11,872 bases of DNA, taken from assembly GCA_026989405.1 (NCBI GenBank), contig JALSJL010000394.1:1-11872 (forward strand). Reading direction: 5' to 3'. A model generated the notes under the pieces. The model saw only the letters and a program-made list of their open reading frames with translations, searched no databases and was not told the origin of the DNA. Positions 1 through 7,266 of this stretch are shown here, in pieces. The stretch's first letter is position 1, and the number at the start of each line of letters is the position of its first letter. This stretch comes from Marinosulfonomonas sp. (GTDB lineage Bacteria > Pseudomonadota > Alphaproteobacteria > Rhodobacterales > Rhodobacteraceae). The translations under genes were made by a program, and so were the position numbers.

Positions 1-1
1 C

Positions 2-130
2 GAGGTCTGCATCGAGGCCGGCTGCGTGCGCCAGACCGCCTGGCGTCGCTGGGTGGCCGCGCTGGCGACAATCGCACAGCGGGTGAATGGGGGAAAAACC
101 AACGCAGCCAAACCACGTCCTCGCAATTGA
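2..130 (+). CDS. C-terminal end of an unrecognised protein (partial)
   Basis: One reading frame is open from the window edge to a TGA at 128-130 and gives 42 residues. It begins with a helical-looking stretch rich in Ala, Arg and Trp (AWRRWVAALATIAQRV) and ends in a basic tail with Lys, Arg and Pro. The basic tail and Trp/Arg-rich helix would fit the end of a DNA-binding or mobile-element protein, but no family can be assigned. The start lies outside the window. The frame could also be a chance opening, because GC-rich DNA often leaves short frames open. Confidence 0.3.
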   Translation, partial: EVCIEAGCVRQTAWRRWVAALATIAQRVNGGKTNAAKPRPRN

Positions 131-377
131 CCACGCCGTGCAATCCCGTGTCGTGCCGGGCTATTCCCATCCACCCTGCGCTGGGCGTGGTTCGGTTGGC
201 AAAACACGTCGAACTTTGGGCGCGACATTTTCGGGTGTTTTGTGGCAAAAAACAGATAGGCTCGAAGAAGCCTGCTCTCCTCACGCCGCACCTGCCCCCC
301 ACCCTGGGTCCTCCCGGGACGAGATCGTATACGGGGGGGCTTGGCGCGGCATTTCGCTAGCGACAGGGTGTTGTTTT

Positions 378-496
378 GGGTCCGCGGGTCCGCACCCCTT
401 GCCGGAAACAGGAAACCTCAAGTTTTACAGGATCTTGAGCCGAGCCCAATAGGGTGCGGACCCAGCATTTGGGTCCGCGCCCGGGTCCGCACCCCC
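378..496. repeat. GGGTCCGCACCC inverted/direct repeat cluster
   Basis: GGGTCCGCACCCC occurs at 386-398 and again at 483-495, each preceded by another GGGTCCGC (378-385 and 471-478). The inverted form GGGTGCGGACCC lies between them at 452-463. The inverted copy can pair with either flanking copy. Within the 54 bp between the first pair lies a smaller inverted repeat, CTCAAG (417-422) and CTTGAG (434-439). The arrangement resembles a REP-type or small non-coding palindromic element, or the structured part of a small RNA. Family membership is not established. Confidence 0.6.
452..482 (+). other. Strong hairpin within the repeat cluster
   Basis: GGGTGCGGACCC (452-463) and GGGTCCGCGCCC (471-482) form a 12 bp stem with a single G-T wobble (455/479) and a 7-base loop, AGCATTT. 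There is no T-tract after it, so it is not a typical intrinsic terminator. It competes with longer-range pairing of 452-463 with 386-397 or 483-494. Confidence 0.6.
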
Positions 497-526
497 GACA
501 GAACCCGCCTCCCTGCTGGCAACTCC

Positions 527-557
527 GGCCCCGCCTTCGCGCGGGGCCGCTTCTTTT
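527..557 (+). terminator. Rho-independent terminator
   Basis: GGCCCCGC (527-534) pairs with GCGGGGCC (541-548), an 8 bp GC stem with a CTTCG-like loop, followed by GCTTCTTTT up to 557. The T-rich side is on the plus strand only. No gene is seen directly upstream, so the terminated transcript would be either the gene ending at 130 with a long 3' UTR or an unannotated small RNA covering the repeat cluster. Confidence 0.7.
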
Positions 558-822
558 GGCCCCGGGCAAGCGCAAGGAACAGATGTGGATATCAGGATGA
601 CGGCTATGGGCGATTATGGGCGATCTCTCCTCCTATGCCGGGAATGCCCGCACCCATACGGAGGCGTAGATCTCGGTTTTGGGCCGCCGTTCACGGCCAA
701 CCCTGATCATCTCGTACATTCCGGTGACGACGACGCGAAACTTGCTCGGATGCAACGCGAGGCTTCGCCTTGCGCCCACCACGAGGGCCCAGCGCAAAAG
801 CGGTTCCAAGGGTATCCACCGC

Positions 823-851
823 TTGACAGGGTTACCTTGGAAATATATATT
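823..851 (+). promoter_or_regulatory. Sigma-70 promoter of the xylB operon
   Basis: TTGACA at 823-828 and TATATT at 846-851 are separated by 17 bp, which is very close to the housekeeping consensus. It sits in a locally AT-rich patch just ahead of xylB. Transcription would start near 857-860, leaving a leader of about 27 bases. Such a strong promoter is expected to need repression, which fits the octamer at 860-867. Confidence 0.7.
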
Positions 852-859
852 TTACTGAT

Positions 860-867
860 CGAAATAA
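860..867 (+). promoter_or_regulatory. Candidate XylR operator (xylB side)
   Basis: CGAAATAA lies at the predicted transcription start. The identical octamer occurs at 10124-10131, at nearly the same distance from the -35 box of the xylF promoter (37 versus 35 bp). An upstream TATTT (848-852) and downstream AAATA (862-866) give it partial dyad symmetry. Binding by the ROK regulator encoded at 8828-10045 is inferred from shared position and sequence only. Confidence 0.4.
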
Positions 868-885
868 AGACGGGGCGTGGCGGAA

Positions 886-2337
886 ATGTACCTGGGGATT
901 GATCTGGGAACCTCGGGTGTTCGCGTCGTATCATGCGATAGCGCCGGCGTGGTTCTGGCTGCGGCCGAGCAGAGCTATCGGGTGTCCCACCCGCAATCCG
1001 GCTGGAGCGAACAGGCCCCGGACGACTGGATCAAGGCCACCGGACAGGCCATAGCCCAGTTGCGTGCCGCACAGCCGGAAACGCTGGCCGATTTGCGCGC
1101 CATCGGGCTTTCGGGGCAGATGCACGGGGCGGTGCTGCTGGATGGGAGCGACAAGGTCTTGCGCCCCTGTATCCTGTGGAACGACACCCGCGCCGCCGAC
1201 GAGGCCGCCCGGCTGGACGCCATCCCGGCCTTTCGCAGGCTTGGGGCCAATATCGTCTTTCCGGGGTTCACGGCGCCGAAACTGGCCTGGGTTGCCGCGC
1301 ATGAGCCCGAAGTATTTGCGCGCCTTGCCCGGGTGTTGCTGCCCAAGGATTACCTGCGCCTCTGGCTGACCGGAGACCACATCAGCGACATGTCCGATGC
1401 CGCCGGCACCGCCTGGCTGGAGGTGGCCGGGCGGTGCTGGTCGGACGAGCTTCTTTCACTTTCCGGCGTGGCGCGCACACAGATGCCGGGGCTTGTGGAA
1501 GGCTGCGCCGCCGCGGGGATGCTGCGCGGCGATCTGGCGCGCGAATGGGGCGTGCGCGGGCCGGTGGTGGTGGCCGGGGGCGGCGGTGACAATGCCGCGG
1601 CAGCCTGCGGTGTGGGCTGCGTGAACGAGGGCGACGGTTTCGTTTCTCTGGGCACCTCGGGGGTGATGCTGGTCGCGCGCGACAGCTGCCAGCCGGCGCC
1701 CGAAACGGCGGTGCATACCTTCTGCCATGCGCTGCCCGATCGCTGGGTGCAGATGGGGGTGATCCTGGCGGCGACCGACTGCCTGAACTGGCTGGCGCGC
1801 AACCTGGGGCAGCGCCCGGAAGCCCTGGCCGCCCTGGCCGGCGACGGGTTGGAGGCGCCGTCGCGCGCGCTGTTCCTGCCCTATCTTTCGGGCGAGCGCA
1901 CGCCACATAACGATGCTTTGATCCGGGCGGCGTTCGTCGGGCTGGACATTGCCGATACCCCGGCCGACCTGGTGCGTGCGCTGATGCAAGGCGTTGCCTT
2001 TGCGCTGCGTGACAGCCTCGAGGCGCTGCGCGCCGCCGGGGCCGCGCCGGAGCGCCTGCTGGCGATCGGCGGCGGGGCGCAATCCCGCTACTGGCTGGAC
2101 GTTCTGGCCACGGTTCTGGACCTGCCCATCGACCTGCCCGAAGCCGGCGAGTTCGGGGCCGCGCTCGGGGCCGCGCGTCTGGGCATTGCCGCGGACACCG
2201 GCGCCGCGCCGGGCGACATCATGACACCCCCGCGCCTTGCCCGCAGCATCGAACCCGTGGCTCACCTGCGGGAGACCCATGAAGAAACCTACCGGCGCTA
2301 TCGCAACCTCTACCCAGCATTGAAGGCACTTTCATGA
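886..2337 (+). CDS. xylB: Xylulokinase
   Basis: Phosphorylates D-xylulose with ATP to D-xylulose 5-phosphate in the cytoplasm, the entry step to the pentose phosphate pathway. The 483-residue FGGY-family protein starts with the phosphate-binding GIDLGTSGVR (4-13). It carries SGQMHG (76-81), where Met-His-Gly contacts the xylulose in this family, then FPGFTAPKLAW (125-135), GGGGDNAAAA (231-240) with the likely catalytic base Asp235, and the C-terminal GGGAQS adenosine-loop motif. Length matches the E. coli enzyme. I chose ATG 886 because family members begin directly with M-Y-x-G-I-D; an in-frame GTG at 877 would add three residues, and neither has a clear Shine-Dalgarno. First gene of the operon; its TGA overlaps the xylA ATG by 4 bp (ATGA). 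Confidence 0.95.
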   Translation: MYLGIDLGTSGVRVVSCDSAGVVLAAAEQSYRVSHPQSGWSEQAPDDWIKATGQAIAQLRAAQPETLADLRAIGLSGQMHGAVLLDGSDKVLRPCILWNDTRAADEAARLDAIPAFRRLGANIVFPGFTAPKLAWVAAHEPEVFARLARVLLPKDYLRLWLTGDHISDMSDAAGTAWLEVAGRCWSDELLSLSGVARTQMPGLVEGCAAAGMLRGDLAREWGVRGPVVVAGGGGDNAAAACGVGCVNEGDGFVSLGTSGVMLVARDSCQPAPETAVHTFCHALPDRWVQMGVILAATDCLNWLARNLGQRPEALAALAGDGLEAPSRALFLPYLSGERTPHNDALIRAAFVGLDIADTPADLVRALMQGVAFALRDSLEALRAAGAAPERLLAIGGGAQSRYWLDVLATVLDLPIDLPEAGEFGAALGAARLGIAADTGAAPGDIMTPPRLARSIEPVAHLRETHEETYRRYRNLYPALKALS

Positions 2338-3644
2338 CAGATTTTTTCACCGGCATCGAACCGCTAGCCTACAAGGGCCCTGACAGCGACGACCCGCTTG
2401 CCTTTCGCCACTACGACCCGAACGAGATGGTGCTGGGCAAGCGATTGAAGGATCACCTGCGCTTTTCCGTCGCCTGGTGGCATTCCTTTGCCTGGCCGGG
2501 GACTGATCCGTTCGGCGGCCCCACCTTTGAGCGCCCCTGGTTCCCGGCCGACACGATGGAACTGGCACGGTTGCGCGCCGATGCGGCCTTCGAGATGTTC
2601 GCCCTGCTGGGGGTGCCGTTCTACTGTTTTCACGACGCCGACGTGCGCCCGGAAGGCGCCAATTTCGCCGAGAACACCCGCAACCTGGAGGAAATGGTCG
2701 ACTACATGGGCCAAAAGCAGGAGGCCACCGGCACCCGGCTGCTCTGGGGCACGGCGAACCTGTTTTCGCACCGCCGCTACATGGCGGGTGCGGCCACCAA
2801 CCCCGACCCCGAGGTGTTCGCCTTTGCCGCGGCGACGGTGAAAACCTGCATGGATGCGACCCGCGCGCTGGGTGGCGAGAACTACGTGCTCTGGGGCGGG
2901 CGCGAGGGCTACGAGACCCTGCTGAACACCGATCTGGCGCGCGAGGATGCGCAGATGGGGCGGTTTCTGAACATGGTGGTCGAGCACAAGCACAAGACCG
3001 GCTTCAAGGGCACGATCCTGCTGGAACCCAAGCCGCAGGAGCCGTCCAAGCACCAGTATGATTACGACGTGGCCACGGTTTACGGTTTTCTCAAACGCCA
3101 CGGGCTGGAAGGCGAGGTCCGGGTGAACATCGAGCAGGGCCACGCCATTCTGGCCGGCCACAGTTTCGAGCACGAGATCGCGCTGGCGGTCGCGCTGGGC
3201 ATCTTCGGTTCGATCGACATGAACCGCAACGATTACCAGTCGGGCTGGGATACCGACCAGTTTCCCAATAACGTGCCCGAGGTGGCGCTGGCCTATTACC
3301 ACATCCTGAAAGGCGGCGGTTTCACCACCGGCGGCACCAATTTCGACGCCAAGCTGCGCCGGCAGTCGCTGGATGCGCAAGACCTCCTGGCGGCGCATGC
3401 CGGGGCGATGGATGTCTGCGCGCGTGGGCTCAAGGCGGCGGCGGCAATGCTGCAGGACGGGGCGCTGGAAGGGCCGCTTGCGGCGCGCTATGCGGGCTGG
3501 GACAGCGGGCTGGGGGCCGAGATCATGGGCGGTGCGCTGGGGCTGGATGACCTGGCTGCGCGGGTGACGCAGAAAGGGATCAACCCGGCGCCGGTTTCGG
3601 GCCGGCAGGAGATGTTGGAAAACATCGTCAACCGCTACGTCTGA
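2334..3644 (+). CDS. xylA: Xylose isomerase
   Basis: Interconverts D-xylose and D-xylulose in the cytoplasm using two divalent metal ions. The 436-residue TIM-barrel protein has the length of the E. coli type (class II) enzymes. Aligned by eye with E. coli XylA it is offset by one residue throughout: catalytic pair His100/Asp103 (FYCFHDADV), and metal ligands Glu231 (LLEPKPQEP), Glu267 and His270 (NIEQGH), Asp295 (SIDMNRND), Asp306 and Asp308 (GWDTDQF) and Asp338 (TNFDAK). All are present. The usual E-A-N-H around the ligands reads E-Q-G-H here, which I recall as typical of alphaproteobacterial enzymes. The start overlaps the xylB stop, indicating translational coupling, and the epimerase gene begins one base after its stop. 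Confidence 0.97.
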   Translation: MTDFFTGIEPLAYKGPDSDDPLAFRHYDPNEMVLGKRLKDHLRFSVAWWHSFAWPGTDPFGGPTFERPWFPADTMELARLRADAAFEMFALLGVPFYCFHDADVRPEGANFAENTRNLEEMVDYMGQKQEATGTRLLWGTANLFSHRRYMAGAATNPDPEVFAFAAATVKTCMDATRALGGENYVLWGGREGYETLLNTDLAREDAQMGRFLNMVVEHKHKTGFKGTILLEPKPQEPSKHQYDYDVATVYGFLKRHGLEGEVRVNIEQGHAILAGHSFEHEIALAVALGIFGSIDMNRNDYQSGWDTDQFPNNVPEVALAYYHILKGGGFTTGGTNFDAKLRRQSLDAQDLLAAHAGAMDVCARGLKAAAAMLQDGALEGPLAARYAGWDSGLGAEIMGGALGLDDLAARVTQKGINPAPVSGRQEMLENIVNRYV

Positions 3645-3645
3645 C

Positions 3646-4584
3646 ATGCAGATCGCCGCGCATCTGCTGGAGGACGGGCGCCAGAAGCTGCGCATCCTCA
3701 GCCATGGCGCGATCACCGCCGACTGGCGCGTGGCACTGCCCGGTGGTGGCTCGGCGCCGGTGATCATGGGTCACGATGACCCTGCGGCCTACCTGGGTGA
3801 CGACCGCTACATGGGGGCGATTGTCGGACGGGTGTCGGGGCGCATCGGGCAGGCGCGGTTTTCGCTGGCGGGGCGCACTTGGCGGCTGAGCCGAAACCAG
3901 GGGCGGCACCATCTGCACGGCGGCCCCGGCGGGCTGTCGCGGCGCAACTGGGACATGCAGGGCGACGGCGCGCGTGCAGTGCGGCTGACCTGCCGGCTGG
4001 AACATGGCGACGATGGCTATCCGGGGGCGCTGGATGTGCAGGTCGATATCCGCCTTGAAGGCGGGCGGCTGGTCTATGACATGCTGGCCACGCCCGACCG
4101 GCCAACCCCGGTCAGCCTGGCGCAGCACAACTACTACAACCTCGCGGGCGGCGGCCCGATCTGGGGCCACCGTCTGCGGGTGGCGGCGCGCAGCTTTACC
4201 GAAACCGATGCCGAACTGATCCCCACCGGCGCGGTGAAACCGCTGCCTCCAGAGATCGACTTCAGTTGCGGCAAGACGCTGGCGCAACAGCAGCACGGGG
4301 CGCTGGATGTGAACATGGTCATACCCGAAGGCCACGATCGCGACTGGCCGGTAGCGGTGCTGAGCACGCCGGGCGGGCTTTCGCTGCGGCTGTGGAGCGA
4401 CCAGCCGGGGCTGCAGCTGTATAGCGGGGCCAATCTGCCGCTGCCCGGTGCCGGGCTGTGCCTTGAGCCGCAGATATGGCCCGACGCGGTGAACCACGCG
4501 AATTTTCCCAGCCCCATTGCCACGCCCGAGCGCCCCTACAGGCAGCGCCTGGTGCTGGAAATCGCCCCGGAGGCCGGCCGATGA
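3646..4584 (+). CDS. galM: Aldose 1-epimerase (mutarotase)
   Basis: Interconverts alpha and beta anomers of aldoses; in this operon the likely substrate is xylose, so that the incoming sugar is supplied in the anomer XylA uses. The 312-residue protein has the galactose-mutarotase beta-sandwich hallmarks: GRVSGRI (61-67), HHLHGG (88-93), catalytic acid His161 in SLAQHNYYNL (157-166), and catalytic base Glu274 in GLCLEPQIWPDAVNHANFPS (270-289). No signal peptide is visible, so it should be cytoplasmic. It follows xylA after one base and its TGA overlaps the next ATG by 4 bp, so it sits inside a coupled operon. The symbol galM is used for the family; a xylose-specific name would also be fair. 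Confidence 0.92.
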   Translation: MQIAAHLLEDGRQKLRILSHGAITADWRVALPGGGSAPVIMGHDDPAAYLGDDRYMGAIVGRVSGRIGQARFSLAGRTWRLSRNQGRHHLHGGPGGLSRRNWDMQGDGARAVRLTCRLEHGDDGYPGALDVQVDIRLEGGRLVYDMLATPDRPTPVSLAQHNYYNLAGGGPIWGHRLRVAARSFTETDAELIPTGAVKPLPPEIDFSCGKTLAQQQHGALDVNMVIPEGHDRDWPVAVLSTPGGLSLRLWSDQPGLQLYSGANLPLPGAGLCLEPQIWPDAVNHANFPSPIATPERPYRQRLVLEIAPEAGR

Positions 4585-5894
4585 TTACCCGCATTCTTGT
4601 TGTTCTGTCGCTGCTGTTCGCCCACGGGGCGCTTGCGCAGGATGCGCCGTTGCCTGCTGCCGATGCCGTATTCCCCGAAGCCCCCGAAGCGCAGGTCGCG
4701 CTTGGCCGGCTGCTGTTTTACGACCCCATCCTCAGCGGCAGCCGCACGGTGGCCTGTGCCACCTGCCACCACCCGCGCTTTGGCACCTCCGACGGGGTGT
4801 CTCTGGGGGTCGGTGACGGCGGCATCGGGCTGGGGCCCGAGCGGCGCGTTGACCCGAAGAATATGCCCGAACGCCGCGTGGCGCGCAACGCGCCGGCGCT
4901 GTTCAACCTGGGCGCGGCCGGGTTCACCAGCCTGTTTCACGACGGTCGGCTCGAGGCCGACGCTTCGCTGCCCGACGGCATCCGCACCCCGATGGGCACC
5001 GAGATGGTTGCAGGCTTTGACAGCGTTCTGTCGGCCCAGGCGATGTTTCCGGTTCTCGCGGGCGACGAGATGGCCGGCCACCGGGGCGAAAACGACGTGT
5101 CGCTGGCCACCAGCCGCGGGCTGATCACCGGGCCCGGCGGGGCCTGGAGCATCATCGCGGCGCGGGTGGCCGCGATTCCCGATTACCGCGCGCGCTTCGA
5201 CAGGGTGATCGGTGCGGACGCGCCGGTGAGGTTTACCGATATCGCCAATGCCATCGCCGCCTTTACCGCCTTCGAATGGCGTGCCGACGACAGCCCGTTC
5301 GACCGTTATTTGCGCGGCGAGGCCGATCTGCCGCCCGCCCAGATGCGCGGCCTGCGGCTGTTCTACGGCAAGGCCGGATGTGCCGCCTGCCATTCCGGCC
5401 AGTTCCAGACCGATGACGCCTTTCACGCCATCGCCATGCCGCAGATCGGCCCCGGCAAGGCCGCCACGTTCGAAAACCACCAGCGCGATGAGGGCCGAAT
5501 GCGGGTAACCGGCCGGCCGGAAGATGCCTATCGCTTTCGCACGCCGTCGCTGCGCAATGTCACCGCCACCGCGCCTTATGGCCATGACGGAGCCTATGCA
5601 ACGCTCGAGGCTGTGGTGCGCCACCACCTGGACCCGGTGGCTTCGCTGATGGCCTATGACATCGGCCAGGCGACCCTGCCCGATCTGCCGGGTGCGGTGG
5701 ATGAGTGGGTGCTGGCCCGCCCGGACGAGATGCGCGCAATTTCCGAGGCCAACGAACTGGCGCCGGTGGCGCTGAGCGATGCCGAGCTTGCCGACCTTCT
5801 GGCCTTTCTCGGCGCCCTGACCGACGAGGCCGGCCTGGCCGGGCGGCTGGGCGTGCCGGACGCGGTGCCAAGCGGGTTGCCGGTGCCGCGATAG
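4581..5894 (+). CDS. Secreted di-heme cytochrome c peroxidase family protein
   Basis: Di-heme c-type cytochrome of the bacterial CCP/MauG superfamily. These proteins reduce hydrogen peroxide or oxidise a substrate through high-valent heme in the periplasm. The 437-residue protein has a signal peptide (ITRILVVLSLLFAHGALA, cleavage near Ala19-Gln20), LGRLLFYDPILSGS (41-54), a first heme site CATCH (59-63), RNAPALFNLG (102-111), FHDGR (119-123), a second heme site CAACH (267-271), and FRTPSLRNVTATAPYGHDGA (319-338) near the second heme. It is about 100 residues longer than classical CCPs. The loop between the first heme and RNAP (72-101) contains no His, whereas classical CCPs place a distal His there. 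The start was set at ATG 4581 because the signal peptide begins there and it gives the ATGA overlap with the epimerase gene. True substrate is unknown; its place in a xylose operon is unusual. Confidence 0.9.
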   Translation: MITRILVVLSLLFAHGALAQDAPLPAADAVFPEAPEAQVALGRLLFYDPILSGSRTVACATCHHPRFGTSDGVSLGVGDGGIGLGPERRVDPKNMPERRVARNAPALFNLGAAGFTSLFHDGRLEADASLPDGIRTPMGTEMVAGFDSVLSAQAMFPVLAGDEMAGHRGENDVSLATSRGLITGPGGAWSIIAARVAAIPDYRARFDRVIGADAPVRFTDIANAIAAFTAFEWRADDSPFDRYLRGEADLPPAQMRGLRLFYGKAGCAACHSGQFQTDDAFHAIAMPQIGPGKAATFENHQRDEGRMRVTGRPEDAYRFRTPSLRNVTATAPYGHDGAYATLEAVVRHHLDPVASLMAYDIGQATLPDLPGAVDEWVLARPDEMRAISEANELAPVALSDAELADLLAFLGALTDEAGLAGRLGVPDAVPSGLPVPR

Positions 5895-5952
5895 GGCCTT
5901 GCCATGGCGCGCGCGGGCCACAAGGATGCGTGCGACGACTGGGAGGAATGCG

Positions 5953-7266
5953 ATGAACCTTTACCACCTGCTGCAACAGCGCGCCGATGCCGGAAAGCCG
6001 GTGCGCGCCGGGCTGATCGGGGCCGGCAAGTTCGGCACCATGTTTCTAGCGCAGGCGGCGGCCACGCCGGGGCTGGAGGTGCCGGTGATCTGCGACCTTT
6101 CCCCCGATGCGGCGCGCGCCGCCTGCAAGGCCGTGGGCTGGGACGATGCCCGCCTTGGTGCCACGCGCTTTACCGATGACGCCGCCAGCCTGATTGAAGA
6201 CACCGCCGTCGAGGTGGTGATCGAGGCCACCGGCAACCCGGCCGCCGGCCTGCGCCACGCCCTTCTGGCGCTGGAAGCGGGCAAGCATGTGGTGATGGTG
6301 AACGTCGAGGCCGACGTGCTGGCCGGCCCGCTTCTGGCCGAGCGTTTTCGCGCCGCCGGGCTGGTCTGGTCGATGGCCTATGGCGACCAGCCGGCGCTGG
6401 TGGCCGAGATGGTGGACTGGGCGCGGGCGGCGGGCTTTTCGGTGGTCGCGGCCGGCAAGGGCACCAAATACCTGCCCGAATATCACCATGTGACGCCCGA
6501 CGGGGTGTGGGAGCACTACGGGCTGAGCGCCGATGAGGCGGCACAGGCCGGGATGAACAGCCAGATGTTCAACTCCTTCCTCGACGGCACCAAGTCGGCG
6601 ATCGAGATGGCGGCGATCGCCAATGCCTGCGGGCTTGAGGCCCCTTCGGGCGGGCTCGCCTTTCCGCCCTGTTCGCGCGACGATCTGCAGAACCTGCTGA
6701 TCCCGCGCGCAGCGGGCGGGGTGCTGGAGCGCGCGGGCCAGGTCGAGGTGGTCTCTTCCCTGCACCGCGATGGGCGCGAAGTGGCGGGCGATCTGCGCTG
6801 GGGCGTCTATGTGGTGATCGAGGCGCCGAACGCCTATTCCGCCGCCTGTTTCGCGCAATACGGCCTGCCGACCGATGCCTCGGGGCGCTATTCGGCGATG
6901 TTCAAGCCCTACCACCTGATCGGCATGGAACTGGGCATCTCGGTGCTGAGCGCTGCCCTGCGCGGCGAGCCGACGGGCCAGGCACGCGGCTTTGCCGCCG
7001 ATGCGGTGGCCCGCGCCAAGCGCGACCTGCGCCCGGGCGAGATGCTGGATGGCGAGGGCGGTTACACCGTCTGGGGGCGGCTGATGCCGGCGGCCGACAG
7101 CCTGGCGCTGGGGGCGTTGCCGATCGGGCTGGCCGGCGGCGTGCGGCTGAAGCGCGCGGTGGCCTGTGACCAGGTGCTGAGCTGGGACGATGTCGAGGTC
7201 GACGAAACCGACGCCACGGTGCGCCTGCGCCGCGAGATGGAGGCGCGTTTCGCCCCGTCAGGGTGA
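5953..7266 (+). CDS. NAD(P)-dependent oxidoreductase with C-terminal SAF domain (COG4091-type)
   Basis: A 437-residue cytoplasmic protein with an N-terminal Rossmann fold (GAGKFG, 23-28) like homoserine dehydrogenases. A long middle domain contains GKGTKYLPEYH and a DGTKSAIEMA segment. The C-terminal SAF-like region (about residues 360-425) starts at KRDLRPGEMLDGEGGY. This architecture is often labelled predicted homoserine dehydrogenase or, misleadingly, FlgA-like. The reaction is unknown; in a xylose operon a sugar, sugar-acid or polyol substrate is plausible. ATG 5953 is chosen because GGGAGGA (5941-5947) is a strong ribosome binding site 5 bp upstream and the Rossmann motif follows at the usual distance; a longer frame from 5899 lacks this support. 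It lies 58 bp after the peroxidase gene, and the convergent gene's stop codon lies 9 bp inside its 3' end. Confidence 0.85.
   Translation: MNLYHLLQQRADAGKPVRAGLIGAGKFGTMFLAQAAATPGLEVPVICDLSPDAARAACKAVGWDDARLGATRFTDDAASLIEDTAVEVVIEATGNPAAGLRHALLALEAGKHVVMVNVEADVLAGPLLAERFRAAGLVWSMAYGDQPALVAEMVDWARAAGFSVVAAGKGTKYLPEYHHVTPDGVWEHYGLSADEAAQAGMNSQMFNSFLDGTKSAIEMAAIANACGLEAPSGGLAFPPCSRDDLQNLLIPRAAGGVLERAGQVEVVSSLHRDGREVAGDLRWGVYVVIEAPNAYSAACFAQYGLPTDASGRYSAMFKPYHLIGMELGISVLSAALRGEPTGQARGFAADAVARAKRDLRPGEMLDGEGGYTVWGRLMPAADSLALGALPIGLAGGVRLKRAVACDQVLSWDDVEVDETDATVRLRREMEARFAPSG

Larger units (their letters stand above)
131..885. other. Gene-poor intergenic region with structured repeats
   Basis: About 750 bp with no frame that looks like a genuine gene. 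The short open frames overlap on both strands and lack family motifs and good ribosome binding sites. It contains the GGGTCCGCACCC repeat cluster (378-496), a terminator (527-557), a 10 bp perfect tandem duplication TATGGGCGAT at 605-614 and 615-624, a small inverted repeat TTGCGC/GCGCAA (770-775 and 792-797), and the xylB promoter at its right end. No tRNA, SRP RNA or other known RNA was recognised by eye. Confidence 0.6.

Noticed and set aside
605..624. Perfect 10 bp tandem duplication TATGGGCGAT
   Set aside because: Only two copies and no associated gene or promoter; most likely a minor slippage event.
633..840. A minus-strand frame ending at a TAG (633-635) that reads like a protein C-terminus (for example KFRVVVTGMYEMIRVGRERR)
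   Set aside because: It has no start codon in a sensible place, runs back through the xylB promoter and start, and shows no family motif. At most it is a decayed gene remnant; I could not support it.
1..880. Possible CRISPR array or tRNA/SRP RNA in the 5' region
   Set aside because: The repeats are few, inverted and unevenly spaced, unlike CRISPR, and no tRNA cloverleaf or SRP core sequence could be found by eye.
87..934. Several short open frames on both strands upstream of xylB
   Set aside because: They overlap one another, have Pro/Arg-rich random-looking products, no ribosome binding sites and no recognisable motifs.
2364..3767. Long antisense frame (467 residues) opposite xylA
   Set aside because: It is a mirror of a high-GC gene. 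The plus strand carries complete catalytic and metal-binding residues, and the antisense product resembles no family.
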